A stretch of 64,000 nt of DNA from SB15 sp964639245 (GTDB lineage: Bacteria; Chloroflexota; Anaerolineae; Aggregatilineales; J027), in contig CAZXCU010000015.1 in NCBI GenBank assembly GCA_964639245.1, positions 1-64,000 on the forward strand. The letters are read 5' to 3'. This document shows positions 1 to 8,822 of this stretch, one piece after another. A program made the translations under genes and the position numbers. Below the pieces are notes generated by a model. That model searched no databases. It had not been told where the DNA came from and was given only the letters and a program-made list of their open reading frames with translations. Position 1 is the stretch's first letter; each line of letters starts with the position of its first letter.

Positions 1-414
1 GGCACAGCGCTGGATCGCGGCGACATCATGGAACATTTTGGCGAGAAAACCTATTTACTGGCCGAAACGAACAATACGCCACTGGGGGTGATTGCCTACT
101 TGGTTGAAAATCTGGTGACACGGGTCGATGAATTTGTGGTTGAACCCACCGCCCCGGTTGACCAAGTAAGCGCAGCGCTCATCAGTGCGATGGAAGATGC
201 CTCTGAAGAATTGCAGAGCGAGGTCGCGTTTGTCTTTTTAACCAACAACGCCGAAGAAAATAAAGCGATTTTTGCCAAGAGTGATTATCAAGAAACGACT
301 CCTGAAGAAATTCGGATTCCGGCGCACAAAGAAGCGATTGTCGAATCCAGACCGCAGGGCGCACGCATTTTAACCAAACGCCTGCGCGAAAAGTTGATTT
401 TGAAACCGATCTAA
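1..414 (+). CDS. GNAT-like N-acetyltransferase, 5' end outside the window
   Basis: The reading frame is open from base 1, so the gene begins upstream; the first internal ATG is at 28. The visible part (about 137 residues) has alternating strands and helices: a strand-rich segment (LGVIAYLVENL, then VDEFVVEP), an amphipathic helix (VSAALISAMEDASEEL), a strand (VAFVFLT) and a helix leading to a short strand. This resembles the second half of a GNAT acetyltransferase, but the acetyl-CoA loop (Q/RxxGxG/A) is not evident, so the enzyme may be degenerate or of another fold. It is followed 10 bases later by a small membrane protein gene on the same strand, with which it may be co-transcribed. Substrate unknown. 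Confidence 0.5.
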   Translation, partial: GTALDRGDIMEHFGEKTYLLAETNNTPLGVIAYLVENLVTRVDEFVVEPTAPVDQVSAALISAMEDASEELQSEVAFVFLTNNAEENKAIFAKSDYQETTPEEIRIPAHKEAIVESRPQGARILTKRLREKLILKPI

Positions 415-424
415 GAGGGCTACT

Positions 425-775
425 TTGGAACAACTCAGACAAATTCCGGTGCTTGGCGCACTCATCAAGATATTTGACACCTACCCGCGTATTTCAATGT
501 GGGGGGTACTTTCGGCGGGTATTATTGCCCTGCTGGTGTATGAAGCCCGCGATGTTGGCTTGACCACTGGCAATTGGATTGCTCTTATCATCGCCTCGAT
601 TGTGGTGGCGGGGTTGTGCATCTGGATTGTCAGTTGGGAAGATGATGAAGAAGGCTTTGATGACACCGTGCGGGTGAAAAGCACCAAAGTGGAGGACAAG
701 GTGAAAACAGGCGAAGCCCCTGCGGCGACTGCCACAACCACCAACACAGAAGACACCCCCCCCGCCACGACTTAA
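425..775 (+). CDS. Small membrane protein with two transmembrane helices
   Basis: I do not recognise this 116-residue protein. A TTG start at 425 is preceded at suitable spacing by GAGGG. Hydrophobic segments lie at about residues 24-41 and 50-71, followed by an acidic stretch (EDDEEGFDD) and a tail rich in Thr, Ala and Pro (about residues 95-116), probably a disordered cytoplasmic or surface tail. It lies between the GNAT-like gene and the WD40 gene, with only 8 bases to the latter, so the three are probably one transcription unit. No function is assigned. Confidence 0.7.
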   Translation: MEQLRQIPVLGALIKIFDTYPRISMWGVLSAGIIALLVYEARDVGLTTGNWIALIIASIVVAGLCIWIVSWEDDEEGFDDTVRVKSTKVEDKVKTGEAPAATATTTNTEDTPPATT

Positions 776-783
776 AAATCGAG

Positions 784-1653
784 ATGGCTTTTCAAGTCGA
801 ATCGGCGCTACATGAGCATGAAGGATGGGTGCGCTGCCTACTGCGGGTGGATGCCACTCATTTGCTCTCAACCTCAGATGATACCACTGTGCGCCTGTGG
901 AATCTGGCAGAAGGCACAGTGGTACGTGTTTTTCGGGGTCACAGCGGCGTTGTTCGTCAAGCTGCGCTCTGGGGTAGCAGCCATTTTCTGACCGCCTCTT
1001 TTGACAAAACTATCCGTTTGTGGAATTTACAGACAAGCGCAACAGAACACATTTTTGAGGGACACGAATCATCGGTACGGGTAATTCTGCCGCTTGACCC
1101 GCCCTATATTCTTTCCGGCTCAGAAGATGAAACAATGCGCCTCTGGAATTTACAGACAGGTCATATGGAGCGCGTTATCACCGGACATACGGAATGGGTC
1201 AACGGGGTGATTCGGACAGATGCACGGCATGTACTGTCCGGCTCGGGGGATTACACCCTACGTTTGTGGAATAGTGAAACATGGCAGACCGAGCGCATTT
1301 TTGAGGGCCATACCCATTGGGTGGCAGGGGTTGCTCCTGTCGATGCCAACCGCGCACTCTCGGCGGGGTCAGATTCCGATGTACGCTTGTGGGATTTGCA
1401 AACCGGACAAACCTTACAGCGCTACGCTGACCATTCCGAGGCGGTGCGCTGCGCGATTTGTTTCAATCAAAACTGGGTAATTTCCGCCTCGTTTGATAAA
1501 ACGCTGCGCCTATGGGAACTGGCGAGCGGAACATGCCTTTCGGTGCTGCCCATGACCGATTCGCCCCTCACCATTGAACCCCTAGATTCTCAGCGAATCG
1601 CGGTGGGTGATGACACCGGCAAAATTCATCTGATTCGGGTTAATCCAGCATAA
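784..1653 (+). CDS. WD40-repeat beta-propeller protein
   Basis: This 289-residue protein is made almost only of WD40 repeats. Blade-end motifs VRLWNL, IRLWNL, MRLWNL, LRLWNS, VRLWDL and LRLWEL recur about every 40 residues, each preceded by the Gly-His of the next or same blade (FRGHSG, FEGHES, TGHTEW, FEGHTH); a divergent last strand (IHLIRV) completes seven blades, the usual number for a closed propeller. No kinase, caspase or NACHT domain is attached and no signal peptide is visible, so it is probably a cytoplasmic scaffold. Partners are unknown. The ATG at 784 gives a start just before the first blade. Its 3' end overlaps the convergent folK by 14 bases. Confidence 0.93.
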   Translation: MAFQVESALHEHEGWVRCLLRVDATHLLSTSDDTTVRLWNLAEGTVVRVFRGHSGVVRQAALWGSSHFLTASFDKTIRLWNLQTSATEHIFEGHESSVRVILPLDPPYILSGSEDETMRLWNLQTGHMERVITGHTEWVNGVIRTDARHVLSGSGDYTLRLWNSETWQTERIFEGHTHWVAGVAPVDANRALSAGSDSDVRLWDLQTGQTLQRYADHSEAVRCAICFNQNWVISASFDKTLRLWELASGTCLSVLPMTDSPLTIEPLDSQRIAVGDDTGKIHLIRVNPA

Positions 1654-2149
1654 TTTTTTCAAATTGGCTGTTTTCAAACCGCTTGGCAATTTCCCGCAGT
1701 GTGATTCCAAATTGCGGGTGGAGGAAGTCCGGCGCGATTTCGGCAAGCGGCAACGCGATGTGGGCGAATTTAGGAATAGCGTCATCCGGCACTTGCCAAG
1801 GTTTTTGCCCGTAGGTAAACATCGCTTTGCCCCACAGCGAAATATCAATGTCAATGGTGCGCGGCCCGTTTTTGTTGGTGGGGTCACGCCAGCGCTGTAA
1901 ACGCTGCTCAATGCTATCAATTACCTGTGTTTTAAAAGTATCGGCAGTGTGCGCTGTATGTAATTTGACCGCCAAATTGAGAAAATCGGGCTGGTCAGCA
2001 AAACCCTGCGGGGGTGTGCGGTAGGCTGCCGACACTGCCAGCACCGTACACATTTCCCGCAGCAGATTCAGCGCATCGTGCAAATTTTTTTCCGGCTGAA
2101 TATTCGAGCCAAGCGACAGATACACGTCGGGTAGATCATTAATAGACAT
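1640..2149 (-). CDS. folK: 2-amino-4-hydroxy-6-hydroxymethyldihydropteridine diphosphokinase
   Basis: HPPK transfers pyrophosphate from ATP to the pterin alcohol in folate synthesis, in the cytoplasm. The 169-residue protein shows the N-terminal SLGSNIQPEKNL, the pterin-binding region TPPQGFADQPDFLN, and GPRTIDIDI with the two Asp residues that hold magnesium. The usual HPRxxxRxFVLxPL segment is altered (IPKFAHIALPLAEIAP). The open frame runs further upstream, but the ATG at 2149 puts family homology at residue 8 and the rest would lie inside rsgA. The start therefore overlaps the end of rsgA by 11 bases, implying coupled translation. No other folate gene is nearby. Confidence 0.92.
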   Translation of the reverse strand: MSINDLPDVYLSLGSNIQPEKNLHDALNLLREMCTVLAVSAAYRTPPQGFADQPDFLNLAVKLHTAHTADTFKTQVIDSIEQRLQRWRDPTNKNGPRTIDIDISLWGKAMFTYGQKPWQVPDDAIPKFAHIALPLAEIAPDFLHPQFGITLREIAKRFENSQFEKIMLD

Positions 2150-3074
2150 ATTGTTCTTCAAGGTCTTCACGGAGGCGCAAGTAACTGTCGTACCGTTCGG
2201 GGGTGATTGCTCCCTGTTCGATGGCTTCACGCACAGCACAACCGGGTTCATGCTGGTGGGAACAATCCGCAAAACGACATTTTTCGATGAACGGACGCAT
2301 TTCCCGAAAATAGGAGTCGAGTTCGTGGGGTTCAACATCCCAGGGGGCAAGGGCGCGAATACCGGGGGTATCTGCGACATATCCGCCAAACGCAAGGGGA
2401 ATCAATTGGCTGAAACGGGTGGTATGACGACCTTTTTGATGGGCTTGACTGACCTGTGAGGTTTCCAGCGTCAGGCCGGGTTGAAGCACATTCAGGAGGC
2501 TGCTTTTGCCCACCCCCGAAGGGCCGGTAAAAACAGACACTTTGTCTTTTAAAAATTCGCGCAGGGTGTCTATGCCTATTTGCTGCTTGGCGCTGACGTA
2601 CAACACCGGATACCCAATTTTTTCGTAAATCTGGAACGGGTTGGACTGCATGAGGTCAACTTTGTTGACACAGACGGCAATTGAGGGGATTTTGCCCCGT
2701 TCGGCTGCGACTAACAGACGGTCTAACATGCGGGGTTGGGGGGCGGGTTGGGCTGCTGCCAAAACAAAAATGGCTTGGTCGCAGTTGGCAATGATGATTT
2801 GTTCGGTTTCAGTCGAAGTCCCCACCGCAGACGAGGGGTCTACGCGGGAAAGGCAATTGTGGCGGTCATGCACCCGGACAATTGTCCCTTTGTCATCTTC
2901 GGCATGACGCTCAATATCTACGTAATCTCCCAGCGCAACCAGATCGCTGGTGAGTTCATCGGTATCCTTTAAACGTCCAGCGACCTGACACATGACAACA
3001 TCGAGTGACGTTTTTACCCAATAAAATCCACTCTGGGTCTTGAGAACCAATCCGCTATTTTCGGTTATTTGCAC
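2139..3074 (-). CDS. rsgA: Small ribosomal subunit biogenesis GTPase RsgA
   Basis: RsgA is a circularly permuted GTPase that matures the 30S subunit. In this 311-residue protein an N-terminal OB-fold region is followed by G4 (VCVNKVDLM), a G5-like VSAK, the P-loop FTGPSGVGKSSLL, G3 (DTPGIR), and a C-terminal zinc motif CRFADCSHQHEPGC with three Cys and one His. This order is diagnostic. I choose the GTG at 3074 because AGAGGA precedes it and residues before it show no family likeness; the open frame itself continues to 3278. It shares a short AT-rich spacer with the divergent gene at 3144 and is followed by overlapping folK. Confidence 0.94.
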   Translation of the reverse strand: MQITENSGLVLKTQSGFYWVKTSLDVVMCQVAGRLKDTDELTSDLVALGDYVDIERHAEDDKGTIVRVHDRHNCLSRVDPSSAVGTSTETEQIIIANCDQAIFVLAAAQPAPQPRMLDRLLVAAERGKIPSIAVCVNKVDLMQSNPFQIYEKIGYPVLYVSAKQQIGIDTLREFLKDKVSVFTGPSGVGKSSLLNVLQPGLTLETSQVSQAHQKGRHTTRFSQLIPLAFGGYVADTPGIRALAPWDVEPHELDSYFREMRPFIEKCRFADCSHQHEPGCAVREAIEQGAITPERYDSYLRLREDLEEQYVY

Positions 3075-3143
3075 ACGGCACTTTTCCTCTTTCCTATTCG
3101 CTGGTTTAATTATAGGGCATTTTATGAAGCGGAAAATAAGCAG

Positions 3144-3566
3144 ATGACCACAATTGCTGTGATTCAAAGCCTTTACCCTGTTTTGAACGATGATCCCGCC
3201 AGTTTGAGTGGATTTTCTAAACAGGTGTACGAGAAATTTTTTGAAGTGCTGGTGGAAGAAAGCGGATACACGGTTCACACCGCCAAAACCTTAGAGGAGT
3301 ATCAGGAAAAAGAGTATCCACCCGTGCCTGATGTGGTGGTCTGTGCGCCTTTCGCAGAAATTGGCAACCCCGCACCCGGTTTTGTGGAACTCACCCGTTT
3401 CAAAAATACCTTTCCGAATGCCAATCTCATCGTCTGGTCAAACCGCACAGAGGGAGCGATTCGGAAAAGTGCGATTGAGGAATATGGCGCAAAAGAATTT
3501 TACACGGGCAATTTACTGCAAGCCGCCGATGATTTCGCCGATATGATTTTTAGCTATCGCGGTTAA
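3144..3566 (+). CDS. Receiver-like (CheY-fold) single-domain protein
   Basis: A 140-residue protein with the alternating pattern of a response-regulator receiver domain: strand TIAVIQS, long helix FSKQVYEKFFEVLVEES, strand YTVHTA, strand PDVVVCAP (where the phospho-acceptor Asp would stand near the start), then NANLIVWSNR and a final KEFYTGNLL with a helix to the end. The N-terminal acidic pair of true receivers is absent and an Asp in the third strand is only tentative, so it may be a pseudo-receiver. The ATG at 3144 starts directly at the first strand; an upstream ATG at 3069 would lie inside divergent rsgA. The stop overlaps the next start (TAATG), so the two are coupled. Confidence 0.55.
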   Translation: MTTIAVIQSLYPVLNDDPASLSGFSKQVYEKFFEVLVEESGYTVHTAKTLEEYQEKEYPPVPDVVVCAPFAEIGNPAPGFVELTRFKNTFPNANLIVWSNRTEGAIRKSAIEEYGAKEFYTGNLLQAADDFADMIFSYRG

Positions 3567-3970
3567 TGAGTATGGAAAATCCACCTCAAAAACGGCATCA
3601 GCAGGGAACAGCGCTGGCAGGTTTTTTTCTAGCTTGTGTGGGCTGGCTTGGGCTGTTTTTTCTGGTTACAAATATTTTGCCGCGTGCCGGTGCGCGGTGG
3701 ATGTTTTTTGTACTGCTGTATCTGGCAGTGGCAGGAACGGTCATTCCGATAGCAAAATATTTAAACGAACGCTTTCGCGGCAGATACCATGAACCGCCGG
3801 ATTGGATTTCGGTACGGCAGGGCTTGTGGATTGGCCTCTATGTGACAACCTGCGCGTGGCTGCAAATTCCGCGTGTATTAGACCCTACGATTGCGTTTTT
3901 TTTGGGGTTGAGTCTGTTGGTGATTGAGGTGTTTTTGCGTCTGCGCGAACGCGGTTTACACGGATACTAG
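3566..3970 (+). CDS. Membrane protein with four predicted transmembrane helices
   Basis: I do not recognise this 134-residue protein. Four hydrophobic segments are visible, near residues 11-31 (GTALAGFFLACVGWLGLFFL), 44-66, 87-101 and 109-125, linked by short basic loops (KYLNERFRGRYHEP). The ATG overlaps the stop codon of the receiver-like gene by one base, so translation is probably coupled. It is followed after 14 bases by the M24 peptidase gene. A role in the membrane is clear, but its function is not. Confidence 0.75.
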   Translation: MSMENPPQKRHQQGTALAGFFLACVGWLGLFFLVTNILPRAGARWMFFVLLYLAVAGTVIPIAKYLNERFRGRYHEPPDWISVRQGLWIGLYVTTCAWLQIPRVLDPTIAFFLGLSLLVIEVFLRLRERGLHGY

Positions 3971-3984
3971 GAGTAAGAAATTTT

Positions 3985-5220
3985 ATGCGAAGCGACCTTG
4001 ACCGCTTGATGGCGGAACGGAATTTAGATGCGTTTTTTATCCCTGATGTCGAAGGGGAAAATATTTATCGGGATTATCTGACGGGCGGGGTGCATGTTAG
4101 CCCTTTCATCGTGAAAAAACGCGGCGAAGCACCGGTCTTGATTGTCTCTGGTATGGAACGGGATGAGGCGGCTAAAAGCGGGTTGCCCGTTTTAACCTAT
4201 GAGGAAATTGGACGGATCGAGCTAATCCGAAAACATGGTGGACGCAATTCCAACGCAGAATTGACCGCCTTTCTCAATCTGTTGCTGGATAAATTTGATA
4301 TTCATGGGCGAATCACCTTTTTTGGGATGACTGATTTTCAATTTGCCATGCGGCTTTTCGGGTTGGTGCAGCACAATCTGGCGGAAAGAATCGAATTGGT
4401 TCAGGACAACGGATTGACCATTTTCGATGTGGCCTCCGAAACCAAAGACCCAGCCGAATTAGAAAAAATGCGCGAAGTGGGACGGTTGACTTCGGAAGTG
4501 GTCAAGTTGACCCGTGATTGGCTGTCAACCCATCGAGATGTCGCGGGGCAAGTGGTTAATCAAGAAGGCCAGCCTTTAACGATTGGCGCAGTCAAACGAT
4601 TTTTGCGTCTAAAACTCATGGAACGTGGCCTAGAAGACGGCGGGGTGACAATTTTTGCACAGGGGCGTGATGCCGGTGTTCCGCACAGTCGTGGGGAAGA
4701 CAGCGAAATTTTGCGGACGGGTGAAAGCATTGTGTTTGATATTTTCCCGCGTACCATTGGTGGGGGCTATTACCATGATATGACCCGTACATGGTCGCTG
4801 GGGTTTGCGCGGGAAGAGGTTCAGGAAGCCTATAACCAAGTTTTGAGCGTGTTCCACCGTTCTTTGGAAGGGATCGAAATCGGACAGCCGACGAATCTTG
4901 TCGATAGGGAAGTATGCAGGCTGTTTGAATCTGCCGGGCATCCGACGAAGCTCAGCACCCCAGAAACGATTGAGGGCTATGTCCATTCGTTGGGGCATGG
5001 GTTGGGCTTACAGGTGCATGAAAAACCCGCTATCAGCCAATTTGCGCCGGACAGCATTGTTTTTAGAGGCGGGCATGTGGTCACGATTGAGCCGGGTGTG
5101 TATTATCCCTCTAAGGGCTACGGGATTCGGATTGAGGATACAATTTATCTGGATGAAAACGGGCAGTTGGTGAATCTCACCGATTGTCCTTATGATTTGG
5201 TGATTCCACTCAACGGGTAA
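3985..5220 (+). CDS. M24 family Xaa-Pro dipeptidase/aminopeptidase
   Basis: A 411-residue cytoplasmic metallopeptidase expected to cleave dipeptides or N-terminal residues before proline. The N-terminal half (about 1-150) is the creatinase-like lead domain; the C-terminal pita-bread domain carries the five metal ligands: Asp in VFDIFPR, Asp in YYHDMTRTW, His in HSLGHGLGLQVHE, Glu in VTIEPGVYY and Glu in GIRIEDTIYL. All are present, so it should be active with two metal ions. The start ATG is preceded by GGAG. The next gene, tsaD, begins 2 bases after the stop. Exact specificity within M24 cannot be read from sequence alone. Confidence 0.9.
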   Translation: MRSDLDRLMAERNLDAFFIPDVEGENIYRDYLTGGVHVSPFIVKKRGEAPVLIVSGMERDEAAKSGLPVLTYEEIGRIELIRKHGGRNSNAELTAFLNLLLDKFDIHGRITFFGMTDFQFAMRLFGLVQHNLAERIELVQDNGLTIFDVASETKDPAELEKMREVGRLTSEVVKLTRDWLSTHRDVAGQVVNQEGQPLTIGAVKRFLRLKLMERGLEDGGVTIFAQGRDAGVPHSRGEDSEILRTGESIVFDIFPRTIGGGYYHDMTRTWSLGFAREEVQEAYNQVLSVFHRSLEGIEIGQPTNLVDREVCRLFESAGHPTKLSTPETIEGYVHSLGHGLGLQVHEKPAISQFAPDSIVFRGGHVVTIEPGVYYPSKGYGIRIEDTIYLDENGQLVNLTDCPYDLVIPLNG

Positions 5221-5222
5221 CG

Positions 5223-6275
5223 ATGACATTCATTTTAGGGATTGAAACTTCATGTGATGAAACCGCCGCCGCAGTCGTGCAAGATGGGCAGTTTCTCCTT
5301 TCCAATATGGTGGCTTCTCAAACGGATTTACACGCCAAATACGGCGGGGTATATCCCGAAGTAGCCGCCCGCGCCCATGTCGAAGCGATTGACCTTGTGG
5401 TCGCAGAAGCGCTGCAAGTGGCAGAAAAACCGTGGGCGGACATTGCGGCAGTCGCAGTGACTTATGGGCCGGGATTGCCGGGTTCGCTGCTGGTGGGGGT
5501 GAATTTTGCCAAAGGGTTGGCGCTGGGACGCGGGTTGCCTCTCATTGGGGTGAATCATATTGAAGGGCATATTTATTCAACGTGGCTGGTCAACCCCGAA
5601 AAGCCCATTGTTTTTCCGGTGGTGGCCTTAATTGTCTCCGGTGGTCATACCGAACTGATTTTAATGCGCGGGCATGGCTCATATGAATATCTGGGCGGGA
5701 CAATGGACGACGCAGCCGGAGAAGCCTTTGATAAGGTCGGGCGTTTGCTCGGATTACCCTATCCCGGCGGGCCATCGATTCAACGTGCATCCGAACAGGG
5801 CAACGCGCACGCCTACGATTTTCCGCGTGCTTTGCCAGAGCGTCCCTACGATTTTAGTTTTTCGGGACTCAAAACGGCGGTTATGCGGGCAGTCCAACCC
5901 GAACAAAAACGCGGGGGGGAAAAACTCGCCCCGAATAGGCTGCGCGATGGAGTCAATGTCAACGATGTTGCCGCGAGTTTTCAACGGGTGGTGGTTGACG
6001 TGCTGGTGCAAAAAACCATTCGTGCAGCAGAAGCATATGGCGCAACAGAAATTCTCATCGCGGGTGGGGTGAGTGCTAACCGTGCCTTACGAAGCGCCTT
6101 TGCTGAACAGACTGCTCTCCCGACCCGTATTCCGCCCCTGTCCTTGTGTACTGACAATGCAGCGATGATTGCGGCGGCAGGATATTTTTTGCATGAGCAG
6201 GGTCGTTTTGCCGATTACACGCTGGATGTAAAACCGAATCTTGCCCTTAGCTATCATACTTTGAGAGAAACGTAA
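5223..6275 (+). CDS. tsaD: tRNA N6-adenosine threonylcarbamoyltransferase
   Basis: TsaD transfers the threonylcarbamoyl group to A37 of tRNAs that read ANN codons, working with TsaB and TsaE. The 350-residue protein begins FILGIETSCDETAAAVV, has the metal-binding pair H112 and H116 in NHIEGH, and the ASKHA-fold signature segments SGGHTELILM, LPYPGGPSIQ, FSFSGLKTAV and the C-terminal ILIAGGVSANRALR and CTDNAAMIAAAG. Length and motifs fit the bacterial family well. It follows the M24 peptidase by 2 bases on the same strand. Its last 29 bases overlap the convergent GNAT gene. TsaB and TsaE genes are not in the window. Confidence 0.96.
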   Translation: MTFILGIETSCDETAAAVVQDGQFLLSNMVASQTDLHAKYGGVYPEVAARAHVEAIDLVVAEALQVAEKPWADIAAVAVTYGPGLPGSLLVGVNFAKGLALGRGLPLIGVNHIEGHIYSTWLVNPEKPIVFPVVALIVSGGHTELILMRGHGSYEYLGGTMDDAAGEAFDKVGRLLGLPYPGGPSIQRASEQGNAHAYDFPRALPERPYDFSFSGLKTAVMRAVQPEQKRGGEKLAPNRLRDGVNVNDVAASFQRVVVDVLVQKTIRAAEAYGATEILIAGGVSANRALRSAFAEQTALPTRIPPLSLCTDNAAMIAAAGYFLHEQGRFADYTLDVKPNLALSYHTLRET

Positions 6276-6741
6276 CGGGTTCTGCTCCGCGACCCAAGTT
6301 GAGCAAAATTTCGCGTTCTGGCACAAAGCCGAGTCGCTTATAGAGGGCAAAAGCACGGGGGTTGCTGTTGGCAGCCCCAATTTCGAGCTTAAATGCCCCC
6401 ATTTGCCATGCTTCGTCCGTGAGGCGTTGAATGATGGCTGTTCCCAACCCTTTACTCTGATGGGCAGGTGCAACCACCAAATCGCTAATTTCTGCTGCGA
6501 GAGGCCACAGGGTGAGCAACCCAAATCCAACCGCCTGCCCTTTATAATCCGCAACGATGGCACACGCCTGCCCCGATTCTACTGTTTCCAAGCAATGCAG
6601 AATAAATTCATGGACAGCGTGAAACTGCCGCCCCTGCCAGCAAAAATCGTGTAAATCATGTACATCGGATTCGCTGACAGGGCGCAGGCGGTAAGCGGGT
6701 TTATGCGAAACAATACGTTTAATCAGACGGGAGAGGAGCAT
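6247..6741 (-). CDS. GNAT family N-acetyltransferase (RimI-like)
   Basis: A 164-residue acetyltransferase. The acetyl-CoA loop is clear as VVAPAHQSKGLGTAII (Q-x-x-G-x-G), followed by helix and strand ending FALYKRLGFVPERE, the typical C-terminal signature of the RimI/protein-acetylating group. The neighbouring tsaD on the other strand invites comparison with the frequent tsaB-rimI-tsaD arrangement, but here the gene is convergent and overlapping, so co-regulation is unlikely. It follows the uridine kinase gene by 3 bases on the minus strand. The substrate, protein N-terminus or small molecule, is not determined. Confidence 0.85.
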   Translation of the reverse strand: MLLSRLIKRIVSHKPAYRLRPVSESDVHDLHDFCWQGRQFHAVHEFILHCLETVESGQACAIVADYKGQAVGFGLLTLWPLAAEISDLVVAPAHQSKGLGTAIIQRLTDEAWQMGAFKLEIGAANSNPRAFALYKRLGFVPEREILLNLGRGAEPVTFLSKYDS

Positions 6742-6744
6742 ATC

Positions 6745-7362
6745 TTACAACAAACTACGCACTCGCTGGGCAATTAAATCGACGGCAACGGTGTTATACC
6801 CGCCTTGCGGAACGATGATGTCGGCGTAGCGCTTGCTGGGTTCGACAAACGCCATGTGCATGGGACGAACGGTAGTCATATATTGTTCAATAACAGACTC
6901 CACTGTGCGCCCCCGTTCGGAGACATCGCGGCTCAGACGACGGATAAAACGAATATCAGGCGGTGTATCCACGAAAATTTTAATGTCGAACAACTCCCGC
7001 AGCGCATTTTCTGCTAGTACCAGAATCCCTTCGACCAGAATCACCGGCTGGGGATGTATGGTGCGGGTTTGCGCCGAACGACAGTGATGAACAAAATCAT
7101 AAATCGGAATTTCGACACTTTGCCATTCCCTAAGCCGTTGAACATGCTCAATGAGCAGCGCCGTATCCAATGAGTCGGGATGGTCGTAATTCATCTGGCT
7201 AATTTCGATGCCTAAATCCGCCGCGTTTTTGTAGTAGGAATCGTGGAGCAGATAGGCGATGTTTTCCTGCCCTGCTTGCGCGAGGATGGCTTTGGAAATG
7301 GTTGATTTACCGGAGGCACTTCCCCCTGCGACACCAATTGTAATTACATGTCTTTCGGACAT
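6745..7362 (-). CDS. udk: Uridine kinase
   Basis: Phosphorylates uridine (and usually cytidine) in pyrimidine salvage. The 205-residue protein has the P-loop GVAGGSASGKSTISK, the uridine-binding region LLHDSYYKN and NYDHPDSLDT, then YDFVHHCR and VILVEGILVL, which is the Walker B-like strand, and DTPPDIRFIRRLSRDVSERGR with the lid arginines. Length equals the family norm. The ATG at 7362 is preceded by AGGTGGA. It lies between the secreted glycosidase-like gene (upstream) and a GNAT gene (downstream) on the minus strand; no functional link is obvious. Confidence 0.95.
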   Translation of the reverse strand: MSERHVITIGVAGGSASGKSTISKAILAQAGQENIAYLLHDSYYKNAADLGIEISQMNYDHPDSLDTALLIEHVQRLREWQSVEIPIYDFVHHCRSAQTRTIHPQPVILVEGILVLAENALRELFDIKIFVDTPPDIRFIRRLSRDVSERGRTVESVIEQYMTTVRPMHMAFVEPSKRYADIIVPQGGYNTVAVDLIAQRVRSLL

Positions 7363-7424
7363 TCCACCTGCCTTGTGGGTTAAACCGATTTAATTTTGCC
7401 TTGTTTTGCAGGAGTTTTCTACCA

Positions 7425-8801
7425 CTAACATTGACCAGTTTCCTGCACAATGACAAAACCGCGTAAATTTTGGGCGACCAATTGCCCGCCAATGGAGGCT
7501 CGCACATTCACGTAAACAATATGCAGGCCGGGAGACATGCCTGTCGTGGTGATGAACAGCGTTACGTCTTCGCCACTGCGAGCGCTTTCGGATGAAACCT
7601 CCACCAAGGGCAGCAGGGGCGCATTGGCGGGTTCTATTGTGGCAGTGAATCCACCGGGATACCCCGTATTGGCAACCGTAAATTCACCCACTTCATAGCG
7701 CCCACGACAGCCCTGCCCGATTTCAAGTGTCATCGGGTCGGAATAGAGTGTCATAATGGGCAGGTAACGACTGTAGCGTTTGGGCATACTGGCAACACGG
7801 TCAAAGGCTAAAGTCGGTGTACCGTTAAATTTGAGCAAGCCAAACCAGCGCATGTGGCTGCACGGCGCGAGCGAACCATCATTGGCACGCTGTGAAAAAT
7901 TCAAATTCCACAGGAACATTGGCCCCGCCCACACCCAGTAACGGTCAGCAAAGGCGTAAGCACGCGCAATATAATCAGCTTGGGTTTGCCCATCCACACG
8001 CATCCATGAAAAGCCAGCAAACGCAGGGTCACTTTCCGAACACCCGACCCCATCTTCGGCGGGGTCACGCAGCCAACCAAATTCGGTCAGCCAGATTTGT
8101 TTGTTGATGCCAAATTCGCGTAACAACCGCCAGATGAGTTCAGTACGGCGAAAATTATATTTTTCGGGGGATGGGTCATCTTCTGGCGCGGCATTGTATC
8201 CATAAGGATGATAGCCAAAAGCATCAAACCAGCGCCCCGCGCCATTTTGCAGCATTTCCCGCGCATATTCCAAATCACTCACCGCCATCCGATCTGCGGT
8301 GGTGGGGGCAGGGGCAAGACCCGCCGAAACCACAATAATCTGGGGCGCAACAGATTTAATGGCTTGGTAGGCTTCCCTCAAGAGGGTGACATATTCCGCC
8401 GCGTTGGGCTGGCGATTCTGCCATTCCAGCGACAAATTTGGCTCGTTGTGTACCTCAATTGCATCCACCCCCAAACTGGCTAAATTGCTGGCACGCTGAG
8501 CAATACCTGCACGGAAGGCCTCAAAATCCTGTGTCGGGGCAATATCCATCCGAAAGAGAATGCGCTTGTTCTGAAAAGGCGGAATTTGCGACTCGTTGTA
8601 CAGCTTCACCCAATCCATGCCGAGACGGTCAACCACCCCCGGATCAACCGGAACATTGGGGTCTAAATGCAGCCCATAGCCCAAATGCGGTGGGGGGAGG
8701 GTATCGCCCTGTGCGTGTGTTTTTCGAGAGGGAATCAACCCTGCGACTAAAAAACAAATCAATAACCCGTTGAGAAGATATTTGCTCATGCCTGCACCCA
8801 T
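7425..8801 (-). CDS. Secreted glycoside hydrolase-like protein (clan GH-A fold)
   Basis: A 458-residue exported protein. Residues 1-30 form a signal peptide (hydrophobic LLNGLLICFLVAGLI, then a THAQ-GD cleavage-like site). A TIM-barrel-like region follows; VDAIEVHNEPN at the end of one strand and IWLTEFGW at a later one stand where clan GH-A enzymes place the acid/base and the nucleophile glutamates, so catalysis is plausible. The last 110 residues are a beta-sandwich-like domain ending in Cys. Two starts are possible: ATG 8801 (used here) or ATG 8789, which would remove MGAG. A -10-like box lies 26 bases upstream. Substrate cannot be read; udk follows on the same strand. Confidence 0.75.
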   Translation of the reverse strand: MGAGMSKYLLNGLLICFLVAGLIPSRKTHAQGDTLPPPHLGYGLHLDPNVPVDPGVVDRLGMDWVKLYNESQIPPFQNKRILFRMDIAPTQDFEAFRAGIAQRASNLASLGVDAIEVHNEPNLSLEWQNRQPNAAEYVTLLREAYQAIKSVAPQIIVVSAGLAPAPTTADRMAVSDLEYAREMLQNGAGRWFDAFGYHPYGYNAAPEDDPSPEKYNFRRTELIWRLLREFGINKQIWLTEFGWLRDPAEDGVGCSESDPAFAGFSWMRVDGQTQADYIARAYAFADRYWVWAGPMFLWNLNFSQRANDGSLAPCSHMRWFGLLKFNGTPTLAFDRVASMPKRYSRYLPIMTLYSDPMTLEIGQGCRGRYEVGEFTVANTGYPGGFTATIEPANAPLLPLVEVSSESARSGEDVTLFITTTGMSPGLHIVYVNVRASIGGQLVAQNLRGFVIVQETGQC

Positions 8802-8822
8802 GAAATTTTGCCTAAATTAAAC

